A stretch of 64,000 nucleotides of DNA from Curtobacterium oceanosedimentum (GTDB lineage: Bacteria; Actinomycetota; Actinomycetes; Actinomycetales; Microbacteriaceae). The notes beneath the pieces were generated by a model. It did not search any database. It was given only the letters and a program-made list of their open reading frames with translations, and had not been told where the DNA came from. The position numbers and the translations under genes are program-made. Within the stretch, counting starts at the first letter, position 1. Every line of letters starts with the position of its first letter. Positions 10,376 to 18,696 of this stretch are shown here, piece by piece. The stretch is from assembly GCF_020297365.1 (NCBI RefSeq), contig NZ_JAIXIG010000015.1:1-64000 (forward strand), in the 5' to 3' direction.

Positions 10376-11514
10376 CGGTTGCCTCCTCGGGCGTCACTCT
10401 GGGGGTACGGGGACCGCTGGCGGTCCTGCGGCGGGCGTCCGCGGCGCTCGGCGCGGTTGGCACCGTCCGGGTTGCCGACCGGAGCGGTCCCCCGGCCGCC
10501 GGGTCGCTGCCCGGCCTGTTCCGCCAGGCGCTCCTCGTCGTACACGGTGTAGGCGTCGACGATGCGGCCGACCAGCGTGTGCCGCACGACGTCCTCGCTG
10601 CCGAGGCGGGCGAAGTGGATGTCCTCGACCTCGTCGAGGATGCGGGTCACCAGCCGCAGACCCGACACGTTGCCGGGCAGGTCGACCTGGGTGATGTCGC
10701 CGGTGATCACCATCTTCGAGCCGAACCCGAGACGCGTCAGGAACATCTTCATCTGCTCGGGCGTGGTGTTCTGCGCCTCGTCGAGCACGACGAACGAGTC
10801 GTTCAGGGTGCGACCGCGCATGTACGCCAGCGGAGCGACCTCGACGGTGCCGGCTGCGAGGAGCTTCGGCACCAGCTCGGGGTCCATCATCTCGTTCAGG
10901 GCGTCGTACAGGGGGCGCAGGTACGGGTCGATCTTGTCGGTCAGCGTGCCCGGCAGGAAGCCGAGCCGTTCGCCCGCCTCGACCGCGGGCCGGGTCAGGA
11001 TGATCCGGTTCACCTCGCGCCGCTGCAGCGCCTGGACCGCCTTGGCCATCGCCAGGTAGGTCTTGCCGGTGCCGGCCGGACCGATGCCGAACGTGATGGT
11101 GTGCTCGTCGATCGCGTCGACGTAGGCGCGCTGCCCGTCGGTCTTCGGGCGGACGGACTTGCCGCGGCTCGACACGATCGGGGTGCCGAACGTGTCGGAC
11201 GGCTTGCGGTCGTCGTCGAGGATCCTGGCGGACATGGGGATGTCGGCCGGGCCGATCTCCTGCCCGCGGCGGACCATGCCGACGAGCTCGTCGACGAGCG
11301 CCTTCGCACGGGTGACGTCGCGGTCCGGTCCGGTCAGGGTGACCTCGTTGCCGCGGACGACGACCCGGACGCCCGGGTACTGCCGCTCCACGGTCTTCAG
11401 CAGCCGGTCCTGGGGACCGAGCAGCTGCACCATGGCGATGCCGTCCACCTGGAGGGAGACGGAGACGGGCTGTTCGTCGGCGGCGGCGGGGTGTACTGGT
11501 TCGTTATCCGGCAA
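10372..11514 (-). CDS. phoH: PhoH-like ATPase
   Basis: This cytosolic P-loop ATPase of the PhoH family is associated with RNA metabolism and is always near ybeY in actinobacteria. It has an N-terminal KH-like segment ([16 protein letters not shown]), Walker A GPAGTGKT and Walker B VVLDEAQN, with [11 protein letters not shown] after it. I set the start at the TTG at 11514, preceded by AGGAAGG and overlapping the HIT stop by 11 bp; the frame stays open further upstream inside HIT, so the start is uncertain. The C-terminal 45 residues are Arg/Gly-rich and low complexity. Confidence 0.9.
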   Translation of the reverse strand: MPDNEPVHPAAADEQPVSVSLQVDGIAMVQLLGPQDRLLKTVERQYPGVRVVVRGNEVTLTGPDRDVTRAKALVDELVGMVRRGQEIGPADIPMSARILDDDRKPSDTFGTPIVSSRGKSVRPKTDGQRAYVDAIDEHTITFGIGPAGTGKTYLAMAKAVQALQRREVNRIILTRPAVEAGERLGFLPGTLTDKIDPYLRPLYDALNEMMDPELVPKLLAAGTVEVAPLAYMRGRTLNDSFVVLDEAQNTTPEQMKMFLTRLGFGSKMVITGDITQVDLPGNVSGLRLVTRILDEVEDIHFARLGSEDVVRHTLVGRIVDAYTVYDEERLAEQAGQRPGGRGTAPVGNPDGANRAERRGRPPQDRQRSPYPQSDARGGNR

Positions 11515-11857
11515 GGGTGCCTTCCTGCAGTTCGCCTGCGAGTACGTGCGCGTGCACGTGGAACACGGTCTGACCGGCGGCTTCGCCGGTGTTGAAGACG
11601 AGTCGGAACTGGCCGCCCGCACGCTCGTCGGCGATGCGCTGCGCGGTGGCGACCACGTGGGCGAGGAGCTCGGGGTCCCCCGCCGCCAGCTCGGAGACGT
11701 TCGCGTACTGGTCGGTCTTGGGGACGACGAGCACGTGGACGGGTGCCTTCGGCGCGATGTCCTCGATCGCGATCACACGGTCGTCCTCGGCGACGACGGT
11801 GGCCGGGATCTCGCGCGCGATGATCTTCGAGAAGACGCTGGGCTCGCTGGTGCTCAT
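11504..11857 (-). CDS. HIT-family nucleotide-binding protein
   Basis: This 117-residue HIT (HINT-like) protein probably hydrolyses nucleoside phosphoramidates or related purine nucleotides. The catalytic histidine triad HVHAHV sits near residue 102, with FSKIIAREIPATVV at the N-terminus. TACGAT at 11864-11869 lies 6 nt before the ATG, so a leaderless start is likely. phoH follows with a short overlap. Confidence 0.93.
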   Translation of the reverse strand: MSTSEPSVFSKIIAREIPATVVAEDDRVIAIEDIAPKAPVHVLVVPKTDQYANVSELAAGDPELLAHVVATAQRIADERAGGQFRLVFNTGEAAGQTVFHVHAHVLAGELQEGTLAG

Positions 11858-11895
11858 GCCCCCATCGTAGGACGCACCCGTGACGCCGGTCCCGC

Positions 11896-12633
11896 TCACC
11901 AGCGGCCCAGTCGCGCCTGCAGGACAGCGAGCGCCGCCGGACCCGCCGTCGAGGTGCGCAGGACGCTGTCGCCGAGCCGCACCCGGACGGCACCGGCCGC
12001 GCCGAGCCGGTCGAGCTCGGCGGCGTCGATGCCGCCCTCCGGTCCGACCACGAGGGCGATGTCCTCGACGTCCGCCGGAGGTTCCCAGCTCGCGAGCCGC
12101 ACGGTCGCGGTGGGGTCGAGCACGAGGACCGTGGTGCCCTCGCCGAGGGCGGGGACGAGCTGCCCGGTGGTGACGAGCGCTCCGACGGACGGCACCCGGG
12201 AACGGATGGCCTGCTTCGCCGCCTCGTGCACGATCGCCGCCCACCGCGCACGGCCCTTCTCGACCTTCGCGCCGTCCCACCGGGAGACGCTGCGTGCGGC
12301 GGCCCACGGGACCACCCGGTCGACGCCGACCTCGGTGGCCGCCTGGACGGCCATCTCGTCGCGTCCGCCCTTCGCCAGCGCCTGGACGAGCGTCAGCGAC
12401 GGGGACGGAGCCGGGTCGACCGACACCGTCTCGACGGCGAGCGTCAGGGTGTCCCGCCCCACCTCGGCGACCGAGCCGGCGACGACCGTGCCGCGGCCGT
12501 CGGAGATGCGCAGCGGTTCGCCGACGCGCACCCGCGACACCGTCACGGCATGCCGACCCTCGGGGCCGTCGAGCGGCACGGTGCCGCCGACGGCCACGCC
12601 GTCGAGCGAGTCGACCAGGTAGAGCGAGGCCAT
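11896..12633 (-). CDS. rsmE: 16S rRNA m3U1498 methyltransferase
   Basis: RsmE methylates N3 of U1498 of 16S rRNA using SAM. The 245-residue protein has an N-terminal PUA-like domain and a SPOUT/trefoil-knot domain with ALAKGGRDEMAVQ, LVVGPEGGID and VRLGDSVLRTSTAGPAA. The start ATG overlaps the dnaJ stop as TGATG, the usual dnaJ-rsmE linkage of actinobacteria. Confidence 0.96.
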   Translation of the reverse strand: MASLYLVDSLDGVAVGGTVPLDGPEGRHAVTVSRVRVGEPLRISDGRGTVVAGSVAEVGRDTLTLAVETVSVDPAPSPSLTLVQALAKGGRDEMAVQAATEVGVDRVVPWAAARSVSRWDGAKVEKGRARWAAIVHEAAKQAIRSRVPSVGALVTTGQLVPALGEGTTVLVLDPTATVRLASWEPPADVEDIALVVGPEGGIDAAELDRLGAAGAVRVRLGDSVLRTSTAGPAALAVLQARLGRW

Positions 12634-13748
12634 CAGTGGTTGAAGAACCGGTCGCGCAGCTTGCCGAACATGCCCTGCTGGAACCGGGCGAGCTGGGGCG
12701 CCGTCGTCTTGTGCGACTTCGCGAGCTGCTCGACCAGCTGTCGTTCCTTGTGCGACAGCTTGGTCGGGGTCACGACCTGCACGCCGACCCGCAGGTCACC
12801 GCGGCCGTTCCCGCGCAGCTTCGTGATGCCGCGGTCCTTGATGACCAGCACGTCGGCGCTCTGCACGCCGGGACGGATCTCGAGCTCGACCGGGCCGTCC
12901 AGCCCGTCGATGGTCGTGGTCGTGCCCAGCACGGCGTCGGTCATGCCGACCTCGAGCGTGGCGAGCAGGTCGTCGCCGTCACGGCTGAAGACGTCGTCGT
13001 GGCGGACGCGGATCTCCAGGTAGAGGTCACCCGAGGGACCACCGGCCGGGCCGACCTCGCCCTGACCGGGCATCTGCAGGCGCAGACCCGAGTCGACACC
13101 GGCGGGGACGTCCACCGGGACCGTGCGTCGGGCGCGGACGCGGCCCTGGCCCTGGCAGGTCGGGCAGGGGCTCGGGATCACGGTGCCGTACCCGCGGCAG
13201 GTGCCGCACGGCGCGCTCGTCACGACGTTGCCGAGGAGCGAGCGGACCTGGCGCTGGATGTGTCCGGACCCGCCGCAGATGTCGCACGTGCGCGGGCTGG
13301 TGCCGGGGGCACAGCACGAGCCGTGGCACGTCTCGCACAGCACAGCCGTGTCGACCTCGACGTCCTTGTGGGTGCCGAAGACGACCTCGTCGAGGTCGAC
13401 CTCGATGCGGAGCAGGGCGTCCTGGCCGCGCTCGGCACGGCTGCGCGGGCCGGACCCGCGTCCACCGCCACCACCGCCGCCGCCGAAGAAGGCGTCGAAG
13501 ATGTCGCTGAAGCCGGCCGCGCCACCGCCGAACGGGCTGTCGGCCTGCGGGCCTGCGTCGTACCGACGGCGCTGCTCGGGGTCGCTGAGCACGTCGTAGG
13601 CGTGCGTCACGTCCTTGAAGCGCTCGGCGGCGTCGGGGGCCGGGTTCACGTCCGGGTGGAGCTCGCGCGCCAGCCGGCGGTAGGCCTTCTTGATGTCGGC
13701 ATCGGAGGCGTCTCGCTGGACGCCGAGGACGTCGTAGTGGTCTGCCAC
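12633..13748 (-). CDS. dnaJ: Chaperone DnaJ
   Basis: DnaJ is the Hsp40 co-chaperone that delivers substrates to DnaK and stimulates its ATPase. The 371-residue protein has a J-domain with HPD (ELHPDVN, near 32), a short Gly/Phe-rich linker with a Gly run (about 90-97), four zinc-finger repeats ([32 protein letters not shown]) and the C-terminal substrate domain. It lies 33 nt after hrcA without dnaK or grpE, as expected for the actinobacterial DnaJ2 locus. Confidence 0.97.
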   Translation of the reverse strand: MADHYDVLGVQRDASDADIKKAYRRLARELHPDVNPAPDAAERFKDVTHAYDVLSDPEQRRRYDAGPQADSPFGGGAAGFSDIFDAFFGGGGGGGGRGSGPRSRAERGQDALLRIEVDLDEVVFGTHKDVEVDTAVLCETCHGSCCAPGTSPRTCDICGGSGHIQRQVRSLLGNVVTSAPCGTCRGYGTVIPSPCPTCQGQGRVRARRTVPVDVPAGVDSGLRLQMPGQGEVGPAGGPSGDLYLEIRVRHDDVFSRDGDDLLATLEVGMTDAVLGTTTTIDGLDGPVELEIRPGVQSADVLVIKDRGITKLRGNGRGDLRVGVQVVTPTKLSHKERQLVEQLAKSHKTTAPQLARFQQGMFGKLRDRFFNH

Positions 13749-13781
13749 GTATCCCTCAGTCGGTTGGGTTCGGTCGGTCGG

Positions 13782-14801
13782 TCAATGTTCGCCCAGGAGC
13801 TTGGACAGGTACCGTGCGACGGCGCGGACGGCCGCCATGTTCGTCCCGTAGTCCATCCGGGTCGGTCCGAGGACGCCCAGGCGGGCCACCTCGCCACCGG
13901 CCAGGTATCCGCCGGCGACGATGCTCGTGGCGTCGAGCCCGTACTCGGCGTTCTCCGCACCGATCCGGGCCGCCACCGCGATGTCGTCCACCTGCATCTC
14001 CCCGAACAACCGGAGCAGGGTGACTTGTTCCTCGATCGCCTCGAGCACCGGGAAGAGGCCGCCGGAGAAGTCCTGCTCGCTCTTCGCCAGGTTCGCGGCC
14101 CCGGCCATGAGCAGGCGGTCCTGCCGGTTCGCCGCGACCTGCTCGATGAGCGTCGCGACGACGACTCCGCCCAGGGTCTGGGCGTCGGGACGGAGCTGCT
14201 GCGGCACCGCCCGGAGTGCGGTCGGGACGTCCTGGAGCAGGAGGCCCACGGTCGCGCCGTTCACGACGGACCGGAGCTCGGACAGCGAGGGCTCGTCGAG
14301 CGGCACGTCGGTCTCGACCACGCGCTGCTCGACCCGGGCGGTGTCGGTGATGAGCACCACCATCAGGCGCGCGTCGCCGAGCCGGACGAGTTCGACGTGC
14401 TGCACCCGGGCGCGCACCATCGAGGGGTACTGCACCAGGGCGACCTGGTTCGTGAGCTGGCTGAGCAGCCGGACGGTGCGCCCGAGCACCTCGTCGAGGT
14501 CGTTCGGGGCGCCGAGGAACGTCTCGATCGCGTGCCGCTGCGCGCTGGAGAGCGGACGGGCACCCGCGAGGTGGTCGACGAAGACGCGGTACCCCTTGTC
14601 GGTGGGGACCCGGCCGGACGACGTGTGCGGGGCGGCGATGAGCTGCTCGTCCTCGAGCAGGGCCATGTCGTTGCGGATCGTCGCGGCGCTGACCCCGAAG
14701 GCGTGCCGCTCGACGATGGTCTTCGACCCGACCGGTTCGCGCGACGCCACGTAGTCGCGCACGATCGCCTTCAGGACCTCGAGGCTGCGTTCACTGACCA
14801 C
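13782..14801 (-). CDS. hrcA: Heat-shock repressor HrcA
   Basis: HrcA represses class I heat-shock genes by binding CIRCE operators and is kept active by GroEL. The 339-residue protein has an N-terminal winged helix (about 1-75, VGSKTIVERHAFGVSAATIR) and the HrcA effector domain. The GTG at 14801 has a GAAGGAG ribosome-binding site about 6 nt upstream. A CIRCE-like dyad just upstream suggests autoregulation of the hrcA-dnaJ operon. Confidence 0.95.
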   Translation of the reverse strand: MVSERSLEVLKAIVRDYVASREPVGSKTIVERHAFGVSAATIRNDMALLEDEQLIAAPHTSSGRVPTDKGYRVFVDHLAGARPLSSAQRHAIETFLGAPNDLDEVLGRTVRLLSQLTNQVALVQYPSMVRARVQHVELVRLGDARLMVVLITDTARVEQRVVETDVPLDEPSLSELRSVVNGATVGLLLQDVPTALRAVPQQLRPDAQTLGGVVVATLIEQVAANRQDRLLMAGAANLAKSEQDFSGGLFPVLEAIEEQVTLLRLFGEMQVDDIAVAARIGAENAEYGLDATSIVAGGYLAGGEVARLGVLGPTRMDYGTNMAAVRAVARYLSKLLGEH

Positions 14802-14823
14802 GAGCGTCTCCTTCCCGGTCGGA

Positions 14824-14855
14824 CTGGCACTCGGACGTGTCGACTGCTGATCCTA
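14824..14855 (-). promoter_or_regulatory. CIRCE-like operator and hrcA promoter
   Basis: Bases 14824-14850 read CTGGCACTC, a 9-nt spacer, then GACTGCTGA. Each half matches 7 of 9 bases of the CIRCE consensus (TTAGCACTC-N9-GAGTGCTAA), with correct 9-nt spacing. On the minus strand TAGGAT (14850-14855) is a good -10 box and would place the transcription start inside the dyad, ideal for repression. Confidence 0.65.
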
Positions 14856-14890
14856 CGCCCGCACGGCTGCTCCCCCGATACGCTTCGGGC

Positions 14891-15298
14891 ATGACCTACG
14901 GACAGCAGCCCGGTGGCCCGCAGAACCCGAACGGCCCCCAGTACCCGGGCGGGTACACCCCGCCGCAGCAGATGCGACCGGAGGACCAGCGCCTCTGGGC
15001 CACGCTGACCCACATCGGCGGCATCTTCTTCAACTTCGTCGCGCCCCTGGTGGCGTACCTGGTCCTGCGGGACCGCGGCAACTTCATCCGCGAGCACACC
15101 CGGGTCGCACTGAACTTCCACATCACGATGGGCATCGCCTACGTCGTCTCGGGACTCCTCACGGTCGTCCTGATCGGCGCGCTGTTGATCCCGCTGATCG
15201 CGGTCCTGACGCTCGTCTTCGGCATCATGGCCGCGATCGCCGCGAACCAGGGCCAGTTCTACCGCTACCCCCTGTCGATCGAGTTCATCAAGCAGTAG
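14891..15298 (+). CDS. DUF4870 small membrane protein
   Basis: This 135-residue protein has a Gln/Pro/Gly-rich N-terminus (about 1-35), then a DUF4870 domain with three hydrophobic segments and the family-typical LWATLTHIGG and FIREHTRVALNFHI motifs. The role of the family is unknown. TACGCT at 14879-14884 lies 6 nt before the ATG, so the transcript is probably leaderless. It diverges from hrcA and converges on hemW with only 12 nt between the stops. Confidence 0.85.
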   Translation: MTYGQQPGGPQNPNGPQYPGGYTPPQQMRPEDQRLWATLTHIGGIFFNFVAPLVAYLVLRDRGNFIREHTRVALNFHITMGIAYVVSGLLTVVLIGALLIPLIAVLTLVFGIMAAIAANQGQFYRYPLSIEFIKQ

Positions 15299-15310
15299 TC
15301 GGCGCGCTGC

Positions 15311-16552
15311 TCAGTCGAGCAGCTCCCGCACCACGGCGTCGGCGAGCAGGCGACCCTGCAGTGTCAGGTCGATCCGTCCCCGCACCGCGGCCGAGCCGTC
15401 CACCAGCCCACGCGCGATGAGCCCGGCGACCCGACCACGGGCCTCCTGGCGGATCTCGCTCGTGGCGAGTTCCCCGCGGACGCGGGCCGCGAGCAGCAGG
15501 CGCTCGACGTAGCGGGTCTCGTCGTCGATGGTCTCGCGGCCGGCGGCCGGCGACTCCCCCGACAGCACCCGGTTCGCGTACGCGGCCGGGTGCTTCACGT
15601 TCCACCAGCGCGTGCCGGCGACGGCGGAGTGCGCACCGGGGCCGACGCCCCACCAGTCGTGGCCCCTCCAGTACGACAGGTTGTGGCGACTCGCGTGCGC
15701 GTCGCCGCGCGCCCAGTTCGACACCTCGTACCAGGAGTACCCGGCGTCCCCGAGCACCTGGTCGGCGAGCTCGTACATGTCGGCCGCAAGGTCGTCGTCG
15801 GGAGCGGGCAGTTCACCGCGGGCGACCATCCGGCCCATCGCGGTGCCGTCCTCGACGATGAGCGAGTACGCCGACACGTGGTCGGGCTCGCAGGCGATCG
15901 CGGCGTCGAGCGAGGTGCGCCAGTCGTGGAGCGACTCCCCCGGCGTCGAGTAGATGAGGTCGAGCGACACGTCGAGCCCCTGCTGCTTCGCCAGGTCGAC
16001 GACGACGGGCACCCGGAGCGGGTCGTGGGTGCGGTCGAGCGTCGCGAGCACGTGCGGCACCGCCGACTGCATGCCGTAGCTGATCCGGTTGAACCCGCCG
16101 GCGCGCAGCGTCTCGAGTGCCGCGGCGTCGACCGAGTCGGGGTTCGCCTCGGTCGTGACCTCGGCTCCCGGCAGGATGCCCCAGGTGTCGTCGATCGCCC
16201 GGAGGATCATCGCCAGGTCCGACGCCGGCAGCATGGTGGGCGTCCCGCCGCCGAAGAACACCGTCGACACCGGTCGCCGCGGTACCCCGGAGCGGTCGAG
16301 CACGGTCGCGGCCCACTCGATCTCGCGGACGGCGTGGCCGGCGTAGTCGTCGCGCCGGACCCCGCGCAGTTCCGACGCCGTGTACGTGTTGAAGTCGCAG
16401 TACCCGCAGCGGACCCGGCAGAACGGCACGTGCACGTACACGCCGAACGGCACGTCGCCCACCGCAGGTGCCCCTCCGGGAGCGCCGCCAGGACGCGGGA
16501 CGATGAGCCCGTCCGCGGGCGCTGGATCGGCGATCGGGAGAGCACTCGGCAT
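15311..16552 (-). CDS. hemW: HemW-like radical SAM heme chaperone
   Basis: HemW is related to coproporphyrinogen III dehydrogenase but acts as a heme-binding chaperone. The 413-residue protein has the radical SAM cluster motif CRVRCGYCDF (CX3CX2C) near residue 50, GGGTPT, and the C-terminal HemN domain. I prefer the ATG at 16552, because GACAAT (16560-16565) lies 7 nt upstream as a leaderless -10; the ATG at 16561 would overlap that box. It sits in the conserved lepA-hemW-hrcA neighbourhood, although three extra genes separate it from lepA here. Confidence 0.93.
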   Translation of the reverse strand: MPSALPIADPAPADGLIVPRPGGAPGGAPAVGDVPFGVYVHVPFCRVRCGYCDFNTYTASELRGVRRDDYAGHAVREIEWAATVLDRSGVPRRPVSTVFFGGGTPTMLPASDLAMILRAIDDTWGILPGAEVTTEANPDSVDAAALETLRAGGFNRISYGMQSAVPHVLATLDRTHDPLRVPVVVDLAKQQGLDVSLDLIYSTPGESLHDWRTSLDAAIACEPDHVSAYSLIVEDGTAMGRMVARGELPAPDDDLAADMYELADQVLGDAGYSWYEVSNWARGDAHASRHNLSYWRGHDWWGVGPGAHSAVAGTRWWNVKHPAAYANRVLSGESPAAGRETIDDETRYVERLLLAARVRGELATSEIRQEARGRVAGLIARGLVDGSAAVRGRIDLTLQGRLLADAVVRELLD

Positions 16553-16580
16553 GGACTCCATTGTCCGTCATGATGGAGCC

Positions 16581-17273
16581 ATGGAGCACCACCCCGTCCC
16601 CACCACGGTCCTGTGGGACATCGACGGCACCCTCGTGATGAACGCGTCGTCCCCGGGCAACCTGTACCACCTCGCGTTGGAGCGTGCGGTGGGCCGCGAC
16701 CTGACGCTCCGCGTCGGGCACCAGCACGGGCGGACCGACGCCGGGCTGATCGCCGAGCACGTGCGGGCCCACGAGCTCGAGGACGACCTGATCCCCTCGG
16801 TCGGTCGCCACCTGCACGACCTGACCGCCGAGCGGCACGCCTCGGGTGACCACCGCAGTCCGGTCCCCGGTGCGAAGGCGCTCCTGTCGCGCTTCGCCGA
16901 TCTCGGGTGGCGCAACGGCCTGCTCACCGGCAACTCGGCGTACCGCGCCCGGGTGAAGCTCACCGGGGCGGGCTTCGACCCCGACCTGTTCGACTGGGAG
17001 CACTCGTACTTCGGCGACACCGAGGTGGACCGCGCGGGCGTGACGCGGCGGGCAGCCGCGGAGCTCGCCGGGACCCGGGCGGTCATCGTCGGCGACACCC
17101 CGCGCGACGGCGAGGCCGCCGACGCCGCGGGCATCCCGTTCCTGGCCGTCGCGACCGGCGTCTACGACGTCGAGGCGCTCCGGCACACGAACGCGGTGAC
17201 GATCGCCCGCGACTGCCGACAGGACGCCACTCTCATCGAGGACGCGATCGCCGCACTCCCGCCGCTCCGCTGA
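16581..17273 (+). CDS. HAD-superfamily hydrolase
   Basis: This 230-residue HAD phosphatase has motif I WDIDGTLV (nucleophile Asp near 13), motif II LLTGNSAYRAR with the conserved Thr, and motifs III/IV GDTPRDGEAADAAG, resembling phosphoglycolate phosphatase-like proteins. The substrate is not inferable. CATGAT (16569-16574) lies 6 nt before the ATG, so the gene appears leaderless and its promoter overlaps that of divergent hemW. Confidence 0.88.
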   Translation: MEHHPVPTTVLWDIDGTLVMNASSPGNLYHLALERAVGRDLTLRVGHQHGRTDAGLIAEHVRAHELEDDLIPSVGRHLHDLTAERHASGDHRSPVPGAKALLSRFADLGWRNGLLTGNSAYRARVKLTGAGFDPDLFDWEHSYFGDTEVDRAGVTRRAAAELAGTRAVIVGDTPRDGEAADAAGIPFLAVATGVYDVEALRHTNAVTIARDCRQDATLIEDAIAALPPLR

Positions 17274-17338
17274 CCGGCGAGCGCGCGCGACCGCCACACG
17301 GGCACGAGCACCAGCAGCGACACCGGCCGCCGCGACGC

Positions 17339-17986
17339 CTAGTCGCCCCGCAACGCCGCCAGGTACCGCTCCGCCATCACCTTCTGCTGCCGTCGCACCA
17401 GGGGCGCCACGAACCGCCACTTCCGGCTCGCCGGCTGCGAGAACTGCCGGATCTGCAGCCACACCGACCCGTCCGGCGTGCGCTCGACGACGAACGACTC
17501 CTCGCCGGAGAGCGGGTGCCCCTCGAGCGTGCCGTAGGCGAACCCCTTGCGGTCGTGCTCGTCGATGATGGACACCACGCGCACCGGCGCCTGCACGGTC
17601 TGCCCGAACGCGTGCATCGTCAGCGTCGCGCTCGTGCCCGCCGTGACGAGCGGGGTGCCGTCCGGCGCGAACTTCTCGACCCGGGGCGTCCCGATCGAGG
17701 CCGGCGCGATCGGCACACCGGCGTCGTCGAAGGTCACCGGGTTGTAGCGGACCTCGTCGTCATCGGGCTGTTCCTCGACGTGCACGCGCATGCCGCTGCG
17801 CTCCTGGATCTGCCAGGTGAGGGTCTGCGTGACCGCGGTCTCGAAGCGCTGGTCGCCGTGGCCGATGCGGGAGCGCGACTCCGACGGGGTGAACCCCTCC
17901 GGCGGGTACGTCATGAGGTCCGGCGCCTGGGTCGCACCCACGGCTCCGTACGTCAGGGCGGTCCGGTAGCTGCCGCGGATGCTCAT
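17339..17986 (-). CDS. DUF1990-family protein
   Basis: This 215-residue protein matches the DUF1990 pattern: TYGAVGATQ near the start, RSRIGHGDQRFETAV in the middle, and GFAYGTLEGHPLSGEESFVV plus DGSVWLQIRQFSQPA in the C-terminal half. The family is widespread in actinobacteria and of unknown function. TAGCAT (17993-17998) lies 6 nt before the ATG. It converges on the HAD gene across a 65-nt spacer in which I see no clear terminator. Confidence 0.8.
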   Translation of the reverse strand: MSIRGSYRTALTYGAVGATQAPDLMTYPPEGFTPSESRSRIGHGDQRFETAVTQTLTWQIQERSGMRVHVEEQPDDDEVRYNPVTFDDAGVPIAPASIGTPRVEKFAPDGTPLVTAGTSATLTMHAFGQTVQAPVRVVSIIDEHDRKGFAYGTLEGHPLSGEESFVVERTPDGSVWLQIRQFSQPASRKWRFVAPLVRRQQKVMAERYLAALRGD

Positions 17987-18113
17987 GCCGCCATGCTACT
18001 TGGGCCGACCGCCCCGGGCCGAACCGCGGGACGGCTCCGGCAGGGTCGTCCGGATCGCGTGTGCCCCGGACTGGAGGCCCGACAAGCGTCCGGCCCGCGG
18101 CTATCGTCAGCGG

Positions 18114-18605
18114 GTGCCCCGCTCCACCCCCACCCGCCCGCGGTCCGTCGACCGCCGGACCGTCGCCTTCGCCGTGCTCACCCTCGTCGCCTTCGGCGTG
18201 GCGGCGTCCGCCCGCGCGCTGGTCGACGCCACCACCGCGGCGGCGGCGTCCCCCGCGCGGTACGCCACCGGTGCGCCGGGCACGTGGGACGGGTTCGACA
18301 CGGCGAACGTCATCGCGGCCGTCGGGGCGAGTGCCGCCGGAGCCGGGGTCCTGCTGTTCGGAGCCGCCCTCGTCTCGGCGGTGTCCCGGCGCGCGGGACC
18401 ACGGTTGCCGTCGGTCATCGGTGTCGTGACCCTCGCGATGGTGGTGGGCGCCGTCGTCGCCGGGATCGCCTCCGGCGAGCAGACCGACTTCGACGCGGCT
18501 GCGCGCTGGGCCATCCTGCGGACCGCACTGGCGGGACTGGCCGTGGCGAGCCTCCCGGCCCTCTGCCTGGCCGCCCTGCGGACCCGGGCCCGCCGCACCG
18601 GCTGA
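18114..18605 (+). CDS. Small hypothetical membrane protein
   Basis: I do not recognise this family. The 163-residue protein starts with an Arg/Pro-rich cytosolic stretch (VPRSTPTRPRSVDRR) and has four likely TM segments (about 20-38, 62-84, 96-114, 132-152) with an Ala/Gly/Val-rich composition, ending in Arg-rich residues. I chose the GTG at 18114 because TATCGT (18102-18107) lies 6 nt upstream, a leaderless arrangement seen at many genes here. It diverges from the DUF1990 gene and converges on lepA. Confidence 0.6.
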   Translation: MPRSTPTRPRSVDRRTVAFAVLTLVAFGVAASARALVDATTAAAASPARYATGAPGTWDGFDTANVIAAVGASAAGAGVLLFGAALVSAVSRRAGPRLPSVIGVVTLAMVVGAVVAGIASGEQTDFDAAARWAILRTALAGLAVASLPALCLAALRTRARRTG

Positions 18606-18665
18606 ACCGGCGCCGAGCTTTCGCGCTCACCGACAGGTTTCGGCGGTCTCAGTGCGTGAGCTGTC

Positions 18666-18688
18666 GCTCAGCGCGGAACGCGCTGAGC
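18666..18688. terminator. Hairpin between lepA and the small membrane protein
   Basis: A perfect 10-bp stem (GCTCAGCGCG with CGCGCTGAGC) closes a 3-nt loop, 9 nt after the lepA stop and 60 nt after the convergent gene. It could act in both directions. There is no U-tract. Confidence 0.6.
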
Positions 18689-18696
18689 GTCCGGCG

